Source: Actinidia chinensis (taxonomy: Eukaryota; Streptophyta; Magnoliopsida; Ericales; Actinidiaceae). Taken from it: DNA of 45,000 nucleotides. Positions within the stretch are counted from its first letter, which is position 1. Each line of letters opens with the position of its first letter. Positions 33,108-45,000 of this stretch are shown piece after piece. The notes under the pieces are model-generated. The model was not told the DNA's origin, did not search any database, and worked only from the letters and a program-made list of their open reading frames with translations. The position numbers and the translations under genes were made by a program. The stretch spans positions 12,633,319 to 12,678,318 of the forward strand of contig CM018914.1 in NCBI GenBank assembly GCA_009663005.1, read 5' to 3'.

Positions 33108-36100
33108 ATGGAGCTTAATAATGCTAGGAGGCATCGAAGAAGGGATCACAATGCTCGGGAAAATGGTGAAATGGGCTCATTGGCCACTGCTGATGAGCTG
33201 GATCCGTGGACTGCGTGGGCGTACAAACCTCGTACAATTTCATTGTTACTTGTTGGTGCATGCTTTCTTATGTGAGTTACTTGGCCTTGCAACCAGTGTT
33301 TATTTAGATATTCATATTATGGCCACTTGATGGATGTACTCATTGAAATTGGCGGACCTGCAGTATTCTTTGTTAAACTCTCCTGCCTGTGGCAAGTTTT
33401 AAGTGGCATCTCTTGAGTGGTAATTTGTGTGAATTCTAAAGTTTTTGTAAACATCTGAATCCTTTATCATCAAATTAAGAATTACATCGTGAATCGAAGT
33501 CCTAATTTTGCGAATCATCAGTCGAACTATAATCCTTCGATTGAGTATATACTACTACTAATGATGTTACCTATTTTGTTTCATACATTAATGATATTTA
33601 TATTACTTGATATAGAATTATATCAATCTAGCGTATGATTTTTGATCCTGTTTTACATGATGTTACCTACATTTTACATACCAAAAATTCTAAACTGATC
33701 TGACCTATATTATTATACTAAAATATATTTGATCAAAATTATAGTGGAAGATTATGTGTTTCTCTGAAAAAAAATCTTTTGACTCCTTAAAAGCCTGGAA
33801 TTCATCATTTGATTCCTATTTGGTATTTTTCTAGGAAGAATTCTTTATTGAATATCTTTCTTCGTTTATGTAATTTGAATATAAAGTACTATATTTTCAG
33901 TGTTTGTAATTGTTTTTAAACACATAGCCCTTCAATCATTTTAGTTAAATGGTTATTATGCTAGCCTCTAACAACATTGTCTTGGCTTGAGAAACCCTGT
34001 TCAATATACTCGAAACAAATTGTACCCCTAGCTCAAATCTGCAAAAGCATATTGTGCGGTTCATGGGTGTAGAGGCTGAGTTCTCTATTTTCGCGAGGCG
34101 AGTCCCTTCTTTGCCGCTCTGCTGTTGATCTATCTTTGTCATAATATGAGTTGCCATTTTTTCAAAAGTTATGGGCATTAAATGGGGTACATTGTGGCCC
34201 GTGGGAAACAGCTTGGTATCCCTTGAAATTACAATCTGCTGCATAATCCTGCTTTTGCTGCTGCACTTTTGGCATAGATACGTTTTTTTTGCTTTTATTG
34301 TAATTCCTTGCAGTTTAAAGAAGTCTTTAGTTTCTTTCTTTCTTTCTTTAAATAATCTTCTGCGTACTTCCCAGTTGGGCAAGTGGTGCTCTTGATCCTC
34401 AAAACAGTTCACCGGGTGATATTGTTACTTCGTGAAAAAAGGTTGTATTTGTTTTTAGATCGTTATGCTATTAGCACTCCGCATATCTAAAATGTCTTAA
34501 CAAGTGTGTTTCGGTAGGGGCGTTGGGGCCGATGATTGCAGTTTTTCTGCGTACTGCTTGCTTCAAGCACCATCAACGTTAAGTGGCGGCACCATATATA
34601 GCTGTGAAGATGGCTGAAACTTCCATGCTTTTAGATGTTGGGTATCTAAAACATATTTAGTTTCTATTATTCTTTAGATAAAGATTGTTGGTTTAATATT
34701 ATTCAAGTATTTTAGAAGTAGCAAAATCGACATTCATCGATCCCACATTTTGACCGTCTTTTAGTTGATTTTCGTCAAGCTGAATAGCAGAGCATCTTGT
34801 TAGTGAGGTATAAGTCTATTGTTTGTGTATCTTAACATCCTCAGAAGGAAAAAGAATATAATTTCTGAATCTTTTAGAAGGAGAAGTGTCCATAATCCTC
34901 AAAATCTAGATAATGATTGTGCTTTATTGTGGAATGAGAACTAATTATTCAATGTTATTGTTAAGGCAAGTGTAATCATATCAGTAGCTGTCCCAAGTGG
35001 CTGTCACAGAGACGCGCACAGTTAATATTTGACCAAGTTATGCTGCTGAGCACACATCGTTTATAATTCTAGATGTGTGCCCTATGTTACATGGAACATG
35101 TATCATTCTAGTACAAGAAACGGTAATGGGAATGGGGTACGCCACATATCTAAATCATGATATGATAAAAGAAGGCTCTTGCATATTACTATTTAAAAGG
35201 TATTTTTGTAAAGAGATAAACATCAAATAAAGAGGGTATTCTTTTTGAATTATTTATGTAAAACCCATTTATAGGATTGTTCTTCCATGTTTTTTTTTTA
35301 TATTTTTTCTTTCCAAAGCTCCACTCTATATAGACTTTTAGTATATCAACCAAAAAGAAGTAGGAAAGAATTCCAAACACCGTCGGAGTCAGGATTTCTA
35401 AAGGGGAAACCTGAAATGCCTGGATGAGGCTATAACTGATAACTTATAGCTCAACAATAGCTATTGATTAACTGTGATTGATAATAATCTTCAAGCTGCT
35501 TACTAAGCTAAGGATACAACTATTTATACTAATCTCCTTGACTCTTGGTTTACTAAGTGACTATTGAAGCATACCTGAATTACTCTTCAAATACTAGATA
35601 CATGAATGACTCTTTAACTTAGAAAGAAAGATGCCTGAATACTTCTGGGGCCTTTTGAAGGTTTGCATCATTTAGTTTATTACATTTGGTTTCTCTCTCC
35701 TAGACGAAATATTATTGAAGTTAAATAGCAAAAACTTTGAGGTTCACTTTGGATCACTAAATTCACCGTTTTGGAATGAGGTGTACCATGTTGCAAACGT
35801 GTGTACGAAAACGTGATTTGCTTTCTGATTACACAGTATTTGCCATTTTCTTTTCATGCATCCTCGTGAGTATGCCTTTTCTATTTATGATTGGCTGTGA
35901 ATTCAACTCCATTTTACACTTTTCACCGTGCATGCCATCATTAAACTACAAATATAGACTGTGAAGGTATAAAGGTACACCCAAGAGAGGAAGTGGAACT
36001 TGGTAAAACTTATTTTTTATCTGTGTTTACTTCTTGACTATGAGTCTATATTTACAGTTCAATTTTATGTAAGATGACCAAGGTCAACCTCAATTACAGT

Positions 36101-39100
36101 CAACCCAGCCCCTTCTATTTTGAACAAGATCTGAGGCATCCCATAGGAAATATTTAGTGGTCACATCAATTGAGGCCAAAACCTGTCTATTGAAGAGTTG
36201 GATAAAAATACAATGAGGGCAAATCTTAGTTTATTAGGCATGGCTTCAAGAGGTTGGAGCAAATTGGGTTGGATGTTGGTTTGATTCCTAGATGGTTTTA
36301 GTAACGTACATCATTGGTCGTTTATCTATGTGCTTGATATTGTTTAAATGCACTTGGTCTTTCAAGGTACTTTAAGTCCCGCATCCCTGCAATCTGGCGA
36401 TTAGTGTCATGGAATGGCGGTTATTTATCCTTGTTGCGTCTTACTTTCTTTCTGCTTTCCTCCAGGTCGGTTTTATTTGGTTTGTTTAAATTTTGGGAAT
36501 CCTTCTTATGACTACCTTTCCTTGCGTACTATATTTGGGGTTGGCCAGTCCTATATTTTGGATACCACTATCATCTTCATTTAGTTGTGTATATTCTTGT
36601 TTTGTTTTAATACCTTCGTATTTTCCCTCATTAATTTGTGTATGAATTGCTCTGTGCCTCAACTAATTTATATTTTCCTCTGCTTTCTATGTAATCTTGG
36701 TTTTGTGGAGTTGAGTTTCCTTACATGAGTTTCTTACGATTTTGTTCTTGTGTAATTACATACGGTTGGCGTTTCTGTAAACTTTTGAATGGTCCACTAA
36801 TTGTTTTGCTTTCTTGAATTTTATTTCCTTCCAGAATCGTGATGATGCCTCGTCAATTTTATGACGTTTCATTCATTCCTGATCTTGGTGCTGGTAAATG
36901 AATTAAGGTTTACAGAACTGTTAATTTCTTGTATAATTGTACATTGTTTAGCTCATTTGGTTTTCAGTAATGGATCCTTGTTCTGGATTAGTAGATTTCA
37001 TTTCTTATACAAGAGAAATTCCTGTTCAAATTTATATATGCATGCATTTGTTGCAGACTTCCTGAAAGATCCTATGGTCGCTGATTGCCCAATTTATGTG
37101 CCCCTAAAATCCACAAACAGGTTTAGAATGTTTATGTATGATGTTCTTTCTTCTTTCACTATCCTTCCCTCCTATTATTAATTTCTTTTTGTTGATGAGT
37201 TCTTGTTTTCTGATGTATATCAATCTAAAATTTGTTCTTTTTTCACAAGCCAACGATCCATCTGATAATTATGTTTTTGTAGGATACACTTTTTGATGAA
37301 TTTGTACTGGCTCATATCTTTTGGATGGTGGGTAAGCTATCCGATGTCGTAATCAGCCACTTTGTGGTGCTGTCAATTGGATTTGAGTTGATGTATGGTT
37401 AGTAGCTTGACCTACCTCTTACAGCTCATTAGCCAGTACCTGATTTGTAGATGGCATGTCTGGTGTATCCTGGAGCATTTTTTCAATTCCGTACTTAAGC
37501 TTGCTAATTTTAAGCTCATTCGCACGGTTAATTCTTGTGTTGGCGTTTCAGCTTACTTTCCGCCATATGTTCCAAATTTCACAATGCGTGGCTGTGGACA
37601 GCATTATTCTCGATATATTTAATCTCAATTGTTTTGGTAAGGATCCTTATTTCACTCACTATTTTTGGTTATTCAATTTTAGAATAATAACGTGCTCGTT
37701 ATAACATTAGAAAGTGCTTCATAACTCATTGAAGTACGTCATTGATTGCACTGCCCAATCTTCTAATCCTTTTTGAAAATGATTTTATTTAGATTTTGAA
37801 GTTAACTATGAATTTTCTATTCCCTGTAACGATTGTCATCTGGGAAACACAAGTAGGATATTTTCTCTCTTTATTTCTTCTCAGTGATTTTGAAATAGAT
37901 CATCGTGGTTCTGTTATGTTTTGTACTGTTAGTCCGAGTGTGATGAAATCAATTGAATTACTGGGTTTGTTTCCTTTGATTATTATTTGCAGTGGCAGTT
38001 AGCCTAAAAAATTTTTATACCTGTTTCTGACCGCCCAAACCATGAGGAGCACTGTACCTTCGGACGATGTAGATTCACTGACAGTTCATATTGTATCCAT
38101 TGTCAGTTCGTTCTCTTTACCATCACATGTCAAAGTCTCTTTTTATTCGTCGACTTCTTCCCCCCAGTTCATTGCGTGCTTTCTGTTGCTCCGTCTTACT
38201 GTCTTTTATTACTACGAAGATGTGTTTCTTCTATCCTCTGAAATGGGATTGAATCGAATTTAACTGTACTCTTTTGATGAGTTGATGTCCGGCTTTTCCT
38301 CTTTTTGCTGTGGGGGGGATTCCTGTTCACCGATTTGTCAATTATTGTTCTATGCGTCAATATTATAGCATTTTGTCAATGGTCTGTGGATTCGTTCCAT
38401 TACCTTGAAGTTGTGATTTTCAATAATTTGCTTTAGTATTTTTGAGAGACGGTTTTTTGGATTTTTTACCTTTGAGATGTGAATTCCATCTGAAATCAGG
38501 CATTTGAATTCCAAAGGGACTACTTTATGACAATATCTAGCTTTTAAAATCTGTCCGAGTAAAATTTTGACTGTTGAAAAAGAGTTACATTGATAAGTTG
38601 ACTGATTGTTTACAGCAGTGTCGATCTGTCTTTCCTGATTAATTGTCTGTACTCAGTAGTACTGATTAATACTGCTTGATTTCTTATGAAGGTATCTGGG
38701 CAGGAATGCATACTGTTCGATATTTTGATGGGAGAACATATGAGTGGGTTGGTATAAGCCGGCAGCCAAATATTATCGGCAAAGTATGCGTTTTAACTAC
38801 TTTTTATCCTTTATTTGAGTGATGCACTTGAATATCTTACAAATCACCTTAAACACCTTTCTTCTTCTTCTTCTTCTTTCGCTTGGGGCTTTTGACCGAT
38901 ACTGGCGGCACAAACCAGACTTCAGAATACAGGCACCCACTTTTGAATCCCAAGGCCATCCCTTTTAGTATACCGTAACTTAAATTTAAAATGGTCTTGA
39001 GGTTGAGCTCTTTTTACCAGAAGAACATCTAAGTGTTCAACAACTGGAGGGGAAGGGAGGGAGGGATGCCATCTTAGTTATTAGCATGTGTAATTTATTA

Positions 39101-42100
39101 ATTTAATGTTTGCACATGCATTACCCATAGTCATGATGAGAAGATTTCAAAACCAAAAATAAAACTAAACAGAATTAAAATCTCTGCTCGCATAAAACAG
39201 TGAGTTTAGATTGGGAATCGTACCACTAGAATCAATAGACTGGGTTACTGTATATTCACAATTAATTCCTAAATTAATTCGACAACGAAAATTGATTTAG
39301 ATTGGGATTTCAAAACCAAAAATAAAATTAAATCGAATTAAAATCTCTGCTTGCATAGAACAGTGAGTTTAGATTGGGAATCGTACCACTGGAATCAATA
39401 GACTGGGTTACTGTATATTCACAATTAATTCCTAAATTAATTCGACAACGAAAATTGATTTAGATTGGGATTTCTTTAGAAATTAAATAACGAACGATTT
39501 AAAGCTAAATTAAAGACGTTGTAATTCAAGAAGTGAAGATTTAGGTTTTCAAATCCACCCTAGACTTGTAACCAAATTTGAGCATCAATTTAAAGAATTC
39601 AATGAACCTAATGACTGTGATCTGACATGGCTCAAGCAGAATGGTATCGCTTGAAAATATATTGAGATTAAAAATTGGTTATACACTATCTTCGTTGAGC
39701 ACAAATCCTCTTTGATATAATCTATGCACAATTTGCCCCAACTAGGTATGGCTTATCTCAACTTTCATTCACAAACCCACATAATACCGTTATATAACCT
39801 ATTTTTTCGGAATCACAGAGAACAAATACATATATGGAATTGGAAAAATTATAATCAATTCATTAAAGATGAATCTTAAAGTTATACAACCATCGTAAAA
39901 GTCATAAAAAACTTAAGAGAGGAGCCTAGACGCTCATGTTGGCAAAGAAATCTATAAAATTCTTTTAGACGTCCATTAAATTACACTGCACCCCTGGAGT
40001 TTGGAAAATTGGCAGATGGCCCATGAGTTTTTTGAAATTAGCAGTTTGGTCTCCAAATCCATTTTAGCCTTCCAAATCACTCCAAAATGTTTCAAGTTGC
40101 GTCCTGGGACCTGTAAACATGAAATGGTATAGAAGGCATCAAGTAACAGCGACAAAGGACTTAAAAAGTGTATTTGGAGGGTCAAAATGTAAATCTAACA
40201 ATACTTATCAAGTCATTTTCCTCGTTGTTGCCTTGCCTTTTTTATAAAGGACTTTCTTCCTTGATGGGTTCGTATTGTGTTAAATGTACCTGTTCCTATG
40301 ACCTATGTCCTATAAACTTGGATAGGAGTGTTAGGTGCAGATCGTATTGGACTTGGACTTCAGGATAGGGTTCAATATCTATACATTAAAATTAATCTAT
40401 AATCTTTTTATCAATATTACACCATTGAAAATAATAATCAATCTTTTTAATCCTCATTATAACTTGCATTATACATAAAGTACCAGCACAAGACCCAGCA
40501 ACCACTCACACTCTTTCCCATTGGATTTAGACCATTGATCTTTAGTCACCTCAGTCAACCTGGATTACCTACCATTTTGACTATTACTTCTTTGATGGAC
40601 TGGCCATAGATTATGGTAAAATGATGTTTACAAAGTAACATAGAGCACTTCACGAGTAATTTGGTTACAGACTTGATCAACTAGACATGTCTGAGACGTA
40701 TTACATACCTTTGCTCAAGTGGGTGTCCCAGGTGTACTACACACATTTAGAAAAGTTCATGAAACACACAGCTCCTATATTTATGCCCAGTTTTGCTAGA
40801 TTTAGATGGTTCTTGCCCATGCTAGAGTTAAAGCCCTAGCTCCTTCAGAGACTAAGGAAGAGCATAGGGTTGTCCCCTAGACCTTGGAACTACACACCAA
40901 GAGGAGAGCCTATTGCTTGCACGTATTCCTGCTGCAGATTTGAAAGCCCTACCTGGTTCTTTGTCCCCTTAATTCCTTTCTCCAGGCTTTCACCCCCCTC
41001 CCCTCCCTCTTCTCTTCCGAACCCCTGAAGGAAAAAAATGGTGGACCCAGAGCACCTCTAGCCGAGCACTTGCCCCATATTTTCATTTCATTGCTGCTGT
41101 AGCTTAACCAAATTTGGTTCTTCTGTCTTTGTTGCAACAGATATCAAAGTTTGGACTAAGATTAAATTCCTTATTTGGAATTAGCTTTAAGATTAAGAGT
41201 GGGTTGCAAACACGATGCTGTATGTCTAGCAAGAGGCGCCTGGGGCCGAGAAATTCCACAAAAAGTGACGGAGACAGAGAGCCACCTAGGGCTTCACATT
41301 TGTTCCAGTACTGGGTGCTATGTTTGGATCTCCTCTGGTTTGTTGTTTTCTTGTTTAGGGGTCAACCCTCTGCTATTAGTTGCTCACTTTGACAGGATGC
41401 TCTTTAACTCCTTCCTCTTCATTCATTGTTGTTGGTCAATTAGTTAATCCAGCTAGGGTCAGTTTGCAAATTAGTTAATTACTTAATCCGGCTAGGGTCA
41501 GTATCCAAATTTTGGACGCTGATTGGGGATTTGTTCGTGCCAATGTGGTGGCATGGATTAATTAAATAAAAAATAAAATTAATTAAATTAAATTAAATAA
41601 ATGGAATAAATAATAATAATTTAACCTTAGCACCCCCACCCCACCCCAACTAAATAATTTTTACCTCACCGCAACTATGGACAATAATGACCAGCCAATT
41701 CTATATTATTCTCCACAATATTCCTTATATCATGGATGCATAATCCCCCCACTTATCCCAAGAATAGTCCTATCTCCCTTTATGTTGTCCTACAACCAAA
41801 GGTGGCCTTAGTGGTTAATGTTAGTATTTAATTGTTCACTTGAACTCCCTTGGGGGACGCCCAAATGAAAGTAGTCTTGTTCCCCTAATGAAGAGGCTCA
41901 AGTTTAACCCTCCTTAACTCTCAATAAACAAAAAGTTTGTACAACATAATAATAGATGGGAAGAACATTAAGTTTCAAGTTGGGCCTTAAGCTTATTCTG
42001 TTTCAGTCTTTCAGATCTTGGGTTTATAATGGCTGTTATGAAGTGTGTTCTCAGTATCCAAATGTGGCAGTAAAAAAAGAATTTTTTCGAGATCGCCACA

Positions 42101-44210
42101 CAACGTTTTCTTTTTTCAGAAAAGGTGGTGAAGTTTCATGATTGTTTTTCAAATCTTGGATTTCTTTTGAGGTTTTAGATTTAGCGCAAACTTTTAAATT
42201 AGGTATCATGTAGTTTGGAATTCTTGCCATTAGGTGGATTTTTTTTTTTCCCTTAGTCGTGAGATAGTCTCCTTTAGAGATGATGCTTCTAAGCTAATGT
42301 GAGCAGCTGGTCATCGAGAGGGCTGATTGTAAGCAGCCCGTCACTTCTCACTGCTTGATATAGTGTCTGCATGTAAGAAGCTGTGGATAGATGATAAATA
42401 ATTTGAGCTGAGGTCTCGTATTGCACATGTACATGTTCCTGTGGCTCGGCTGAGCAGGGCAGTTGGATGTAAGGTCATATATTGCTTGTTATTTGATGCT
42501 TACATATAAGCTGTGTTAACAGCTTTTTATTGACGGATGCACGTTTGCCACTTGTGCCACAATTTTACAATTTTTTTCAACATTAATTCAGTATGATGTA
42601 AACTTTGTTTTTGGAGAGCTTTTTTAGGAATTGAGATTCCAGATTTGGTAATTGGTATTTAACAGTTTACTTATCAAAAACATAAAGAGATTTTGTTATG
42701 TCAACTGTAGCCTTATCTTGCTAATTCCTAGGGTTTAGTTCGGACCTTAAATTTATTTTTTCATAGTTTCATCCTTGACCTGCGTGTTATTTATATCCGA
42801 TTTCGGTTGTAGTCGTGAAAACCTCCAACTAACTTCATCAAAATCTTTCCAATGTAATTGTGGGTGTCCTTCAGATTCATAAGAAATGGCACCTGGTTTT
42901 TTCTTGAACCCAATGACTGTTCTCTTTGAATGCTTACAGTAACTGATCTGATTACAGTGATATCTGGTGCTAACATAGTGACTACTTTAAACCAACGTTT
43001 CAGGTCAAACGAACGCTAAGTCAATTTACACCTGCACACTGGGACAAAGATGAATGGCACCCCCTCCTTGGTCCATGGCGTTTTATACAAGTTCTATGTT
43101 TATGCATTGTGTTCTTGACAGTCGAGCTCAACACATTCTTTCTTAAGTTTTGTCTTTGGATTCCTCCTCGAAATCCACTGATAGCGTATAGGTTGATCTT
43201 GTGGTGGCTAATTGCAATACCGACAATTCGCGAGTACAATTCATACTTACAGGATCGGTACACTCTCTCCTCCATTTTCAGCCAATGTGCAATTGATATA
43301 TTATGATGATTAAAAGTATGAGTTGAGTTGCGAGCTCTCATCGTTTTTTAATGTTTGTTGATTATTGCGAGGTATTTCAGAAAACCAGCGAAGAAGGTGG
43401 GTACATTTTGTTGGCTTTCTGTTGCTATCTGCATTGTCGAACTCTTCATTTGTATCAAGTTCGGACATGGTACGTTTTCTGTCTTATTATTTTATCAGAA
43501 CGCACTATTAGTGTTAACTGCATATAGCTGCTGGATTGGTGTTAATTACCCATTTGTGTATTTCTGTTAAAGCTGTATTTGGATCACGGATCATGGATTT
43601 TTGGAAGGACGTATCAAGGAAAAAAGAGGGACAGGGAAACTATATTAGTATATGCTATGAAGCACGGATACTTCTAGAAACCATCAACATTATAGAATAG
43701 TTCAAATCTCTGTTAATATTTATAATAATAAAATTATATATTATACTTTAATATTGGCATATCCCCGCTTTACCCATATCCTAATTTTTTAGGTTTAAGC
43801 GTATCACCGTACTCGCATCGTACTCTTATCCCATATCTATATATGTGCTTCCTAGAGTATATGGAACATTTGGATATTAAACCCTGTACATGAAAAGTGT
43901 GCATTAACACTGCCCATTGAACGGTGGTAAGCAGGACCGTTAATATATCTACCTTATTTACTTGATTGTCATCTTATCTTTCCTTCACCTTTTCGTTTTC
44001 CTACATAAATTTCTTCACAAATTTGTAATCCAAGCATACCCTAAGACTGCTATCTGATGTACCTCTATTTGTTCACCACCAGGATTATTCCCCAAATCAA
44101 TGCCTACGTCGCTGGTGATTTTCTGGTCTTCTATCGGGACGGCCCTATTGATATTTTTGATTGTATGGTCGTGGCAACTGCATCGGACTCTTCGGAGGAA
44201 ACAACAATGA
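33108..44210 (+). CDS. PSS1: Base-exchange phosphatidylserine synthase (PSS1 type), frame broken in seven central exons
   Basis: Plant PSS1-type enzymes exchange the head group of an existing phospholipid for serine in the ER. Coding exons: 33108-33271, 34375-34441, 34518-34578, about 36366-36465, 36835-36893, 37057-37135, 37283-37393, 37552-37636, 38692-38783, 43004-43257, 43381-43469, 44083-44210. The start [14 protein letters not shown] and the [19 protein letters not shown] block match plant PSS1; the stop TGA is at 44208-44210 after a basic RRKQQ tail. Exons 1 and 9-12 are clean and keep phase, including [32 protein letters not shown] and [14 protein letters not shown]. Hydrophobic segments in most exons fit a multi-pass membrane protein. 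The seven central coding exons carry many 1-base gains and losses, so no single frame spans the gene. Either the gene is intact and the sequence locally poor, or it is a recent pseudogene. Family identity is very likely. Confidence 0.88.
34375..37636 (+). other. Indel-damaged centre of the phosphatidylserine synthase gene
   Basis: Seven consecutive exons can be placed by their family-like sequence and splice sites, yet each is disturbed. Exon 34375 has TGA at 34433 where relatives read Ser-Val-Lys-Arg. Exon 34518 has gained and lost G residues, and its donor reads TTAAGT instead of GTAAGT. Exon 36366 has extra T or C residues in the Trp-Arg-Leu-Val-His-Gly region. Exon 36835 has about three extra bases after Asp-Asp-Ala. 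Exon 37057 has an extra C after Tyr-Gly and a missing A before the donor. Exon 37283 has shortened G and T runs around His-Ile-Phe-Gly-Trp-Trp. Exon 37552 is altered around Arg-His-Met and Cys-Asn-Trp-Phe-Gly. Many changes alter homopolymer length. The catalytic His/Glu/Asn/Asp cluster of the family falls in these exons. Confidence 0.75.
38784..43003 (+). other. 4.2-kb intron of the phosphatidylserine synthase gene
   Basis: The intron lies between two clean exons whose phases match, so no exon is missing. It holds a 163-bp tandem duplication, a CTT run near 38861-38880, an imperfect direct repeat of AATCC(A/G)GCTAGGGTCAGT (about 41445 and 41486) and a C-rich patch near 41630-41650. Open frames at 40949-41447 on either strand have no recognisable domain. 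Confidence 0.8.
39143..39474. repeat. 163-bp tandem duplication, two copies
   Basis: GATTTCAAAACCAAAAATAAAA starts at 39143 and again at 39306. The copies match at almost every base through GGGAATCGTACCACT, GACTGGGTTACTGTATATTC and TTCGACAACGAAAATTGATT, with only a few substitutions and no obvious indels. Sequence to about 39900 continues in a similar style, so this may be part of a larger retroelement fragment. Low divergence implies a fairly recent duplication. Confidence 0.9.
43665..43860. repeat. Dispersed repeat, copy B (synthase last intron)
   Basis: Homologous by eye to the stretch at 8145-8375. It carries GAAGCACGGATAC near its left edge and a TATATGTGCTTCCTAGAGTAT-like right edge, partly inverted copies of each other, which suggests a hairpin-type non-autonomous element. 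No target duplication was identified. Confidence 0.5.
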
Positions 44211-45000
44211 TTTTCTGTTTTACTTCGATCATTCTTTCATTCCTTCTTGCTCTTACCGGTAACCAACATGGTGGTTGTAAATACATGTAACCTTCTTGAG
44301 TTGTAAATGCTTATTTTCTTAGGTAAGAGTAGGATCACAGATTCCGAATAGAATTTCTTTTTTTAGATAGTGGTAAAGGTCTTCTAATGTTAGTCTTCGA
44401 GTGATGAGTTTGTCACCTCAATAATTGGCAATTTATTTTTTTTAAGTTTTGGTTGCGCAGAAACCATTATTTTGCATTTGTATTCTCTTGGTTTGTCGCT
44501 GAAGTTTAAATTTATTCGTTTTCTGCAGCATCTTCTGCTCTCATTGACTGTTGAAATTTGGTTTCATTATTGCTGAAGATTAGGTGTTTGCTAAATGCTC
44601 TATCGCACATTTTCTTAGTTAATGTCTTAATTTTTCATAAATTGCCTGAATTATTCTTTCATTTCCTGCGTTACACCATTGAGTGAGTATGACTCAAAAT
44701 GTTTTATTGATTATGTTTCTGATACAAATACATGCTGGTTGTGTTTGACAATTTCCTTGGAAATAATCTTTCTACCATCCTAATATGCACACCTTTCCTT
44801 TTTGTTCTCCACATTCATCATCACCTGCATTACATCTTTAACCTTTTATTACACACACAGCTTGTACCACCTATGGTTTCAATATCTGCTGCTTCACTTG
44901 AACTCGCATCTCAAGACTTGTAACGTTTATTATCTTGCTTTCTCTTTCTGAATTTAGACCGGAAATATGAATCTAAATTGGGATATGAAGCGAATCCACT
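44211..45000 (+). other. Downstream region of the phosphatidylserine synthase gene
   Basis: A pyrimidine-rich stretch follows the TGA and may be 3' untranslated sequence. A GTAACC after CTTACCG near 44260 could be a donor for an untranslated-region intron. No other gene is recognisable; the open frame at 44732-44923 has no domain and the window ends without a new start. Confidence 0.4.

Noticed and set aside
33945..34412. 155-residue minus-strand open frame
   Set aside because: It is antisense to synthase exon and intron sequence, with no recognisable domain; a chance frame, in sequence that may itself be unreliable.
41114..41447. Overlapping open frames in the 4.2-kb synthase intron
   Set aside because: No domain is recognisable, and the flanking exons at 38692-38783 and 43004-43257 join in phase without them.
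33108..44210. Calling the synthase simply a pseudogene
   Set aside because: The clean terminal exons, conserved splice sites and indel-dominated damage limited to one block fit sequence error better; the issue is recorded as a finding.

Overview
The window is plant nuclear DNA, most likely from a woody core eudicot. It is AT-rich, its protein-coding genes are split by many GT-AG introns, and it carries Tourist-like MITEs, LTR remnants, a long-TIR element and many microsatellites. The two genes match plant orthologues closely. The species cannot be read from the sequence.

Two genes lie on the + strand. (1) At 3188-19205 is a 19-exon gene for a DEIH-box RNA helicase of the DHX36-like plant group (DExH3/DExH5 type). 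All 19 exons join in frame to give about 1207 residues. The order is: a basic N-terminal presequence, a Gln-rich linker, the helicase core with motifs I to VI, the winged-helix/HA2/OB region and a C-terminal double-stranded-RNA-binding domain. (2) At about 31.75-44.2 kb is a base-exchange phosphatidylserine synthase gene (PSS1 type, an ER multi-pass membrane enzyme). It has an untranslated first exon, a start at 33108 and a stop at 44208-44210. Its first coding exon and last four exons are clean. The seven exons between (34375-37636) are recognisable but full of single-base gains and losses, so the reading frame is broken across the catalytic core. The pattern looks more like uncorrected sequence than an old pseudogene.

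Layout: 1-1000 is repeat-derived sequence with an array of GTCGAC-centred palindromes. 1000-3187 is an AT-rich upstream region with a Tourist-like MITE and an ACGT-palindrome cluster. 3188-19205 is the helicase gene. 19206-31350 is a gene-free stretch holding LTR-like pieces, a foldback element, a 1.67-kb element with about 300-bp inverted ends, a second Tourist-like MITE, an array of CCGAA/TTCGG palindromes beside a copia-like LTR, another inverted-repeat element and tandem duplications. 31350-44210 is the phosphatidylserine synthase gene, with a 4.2-kb intron that holds a 163-bp tandem duplication. 44211-45000 is downstream sequence.

The two genes work in unrelated processes (RNA remodelling; phospholipid synthesis), and nothing in the window suggests co-regulation. 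I saw no clearly undescribed biological system. The most useful observations are the damaged centre of the synthase gene, a likely leaky start in the helicase gene, and several nested or paired repeats.
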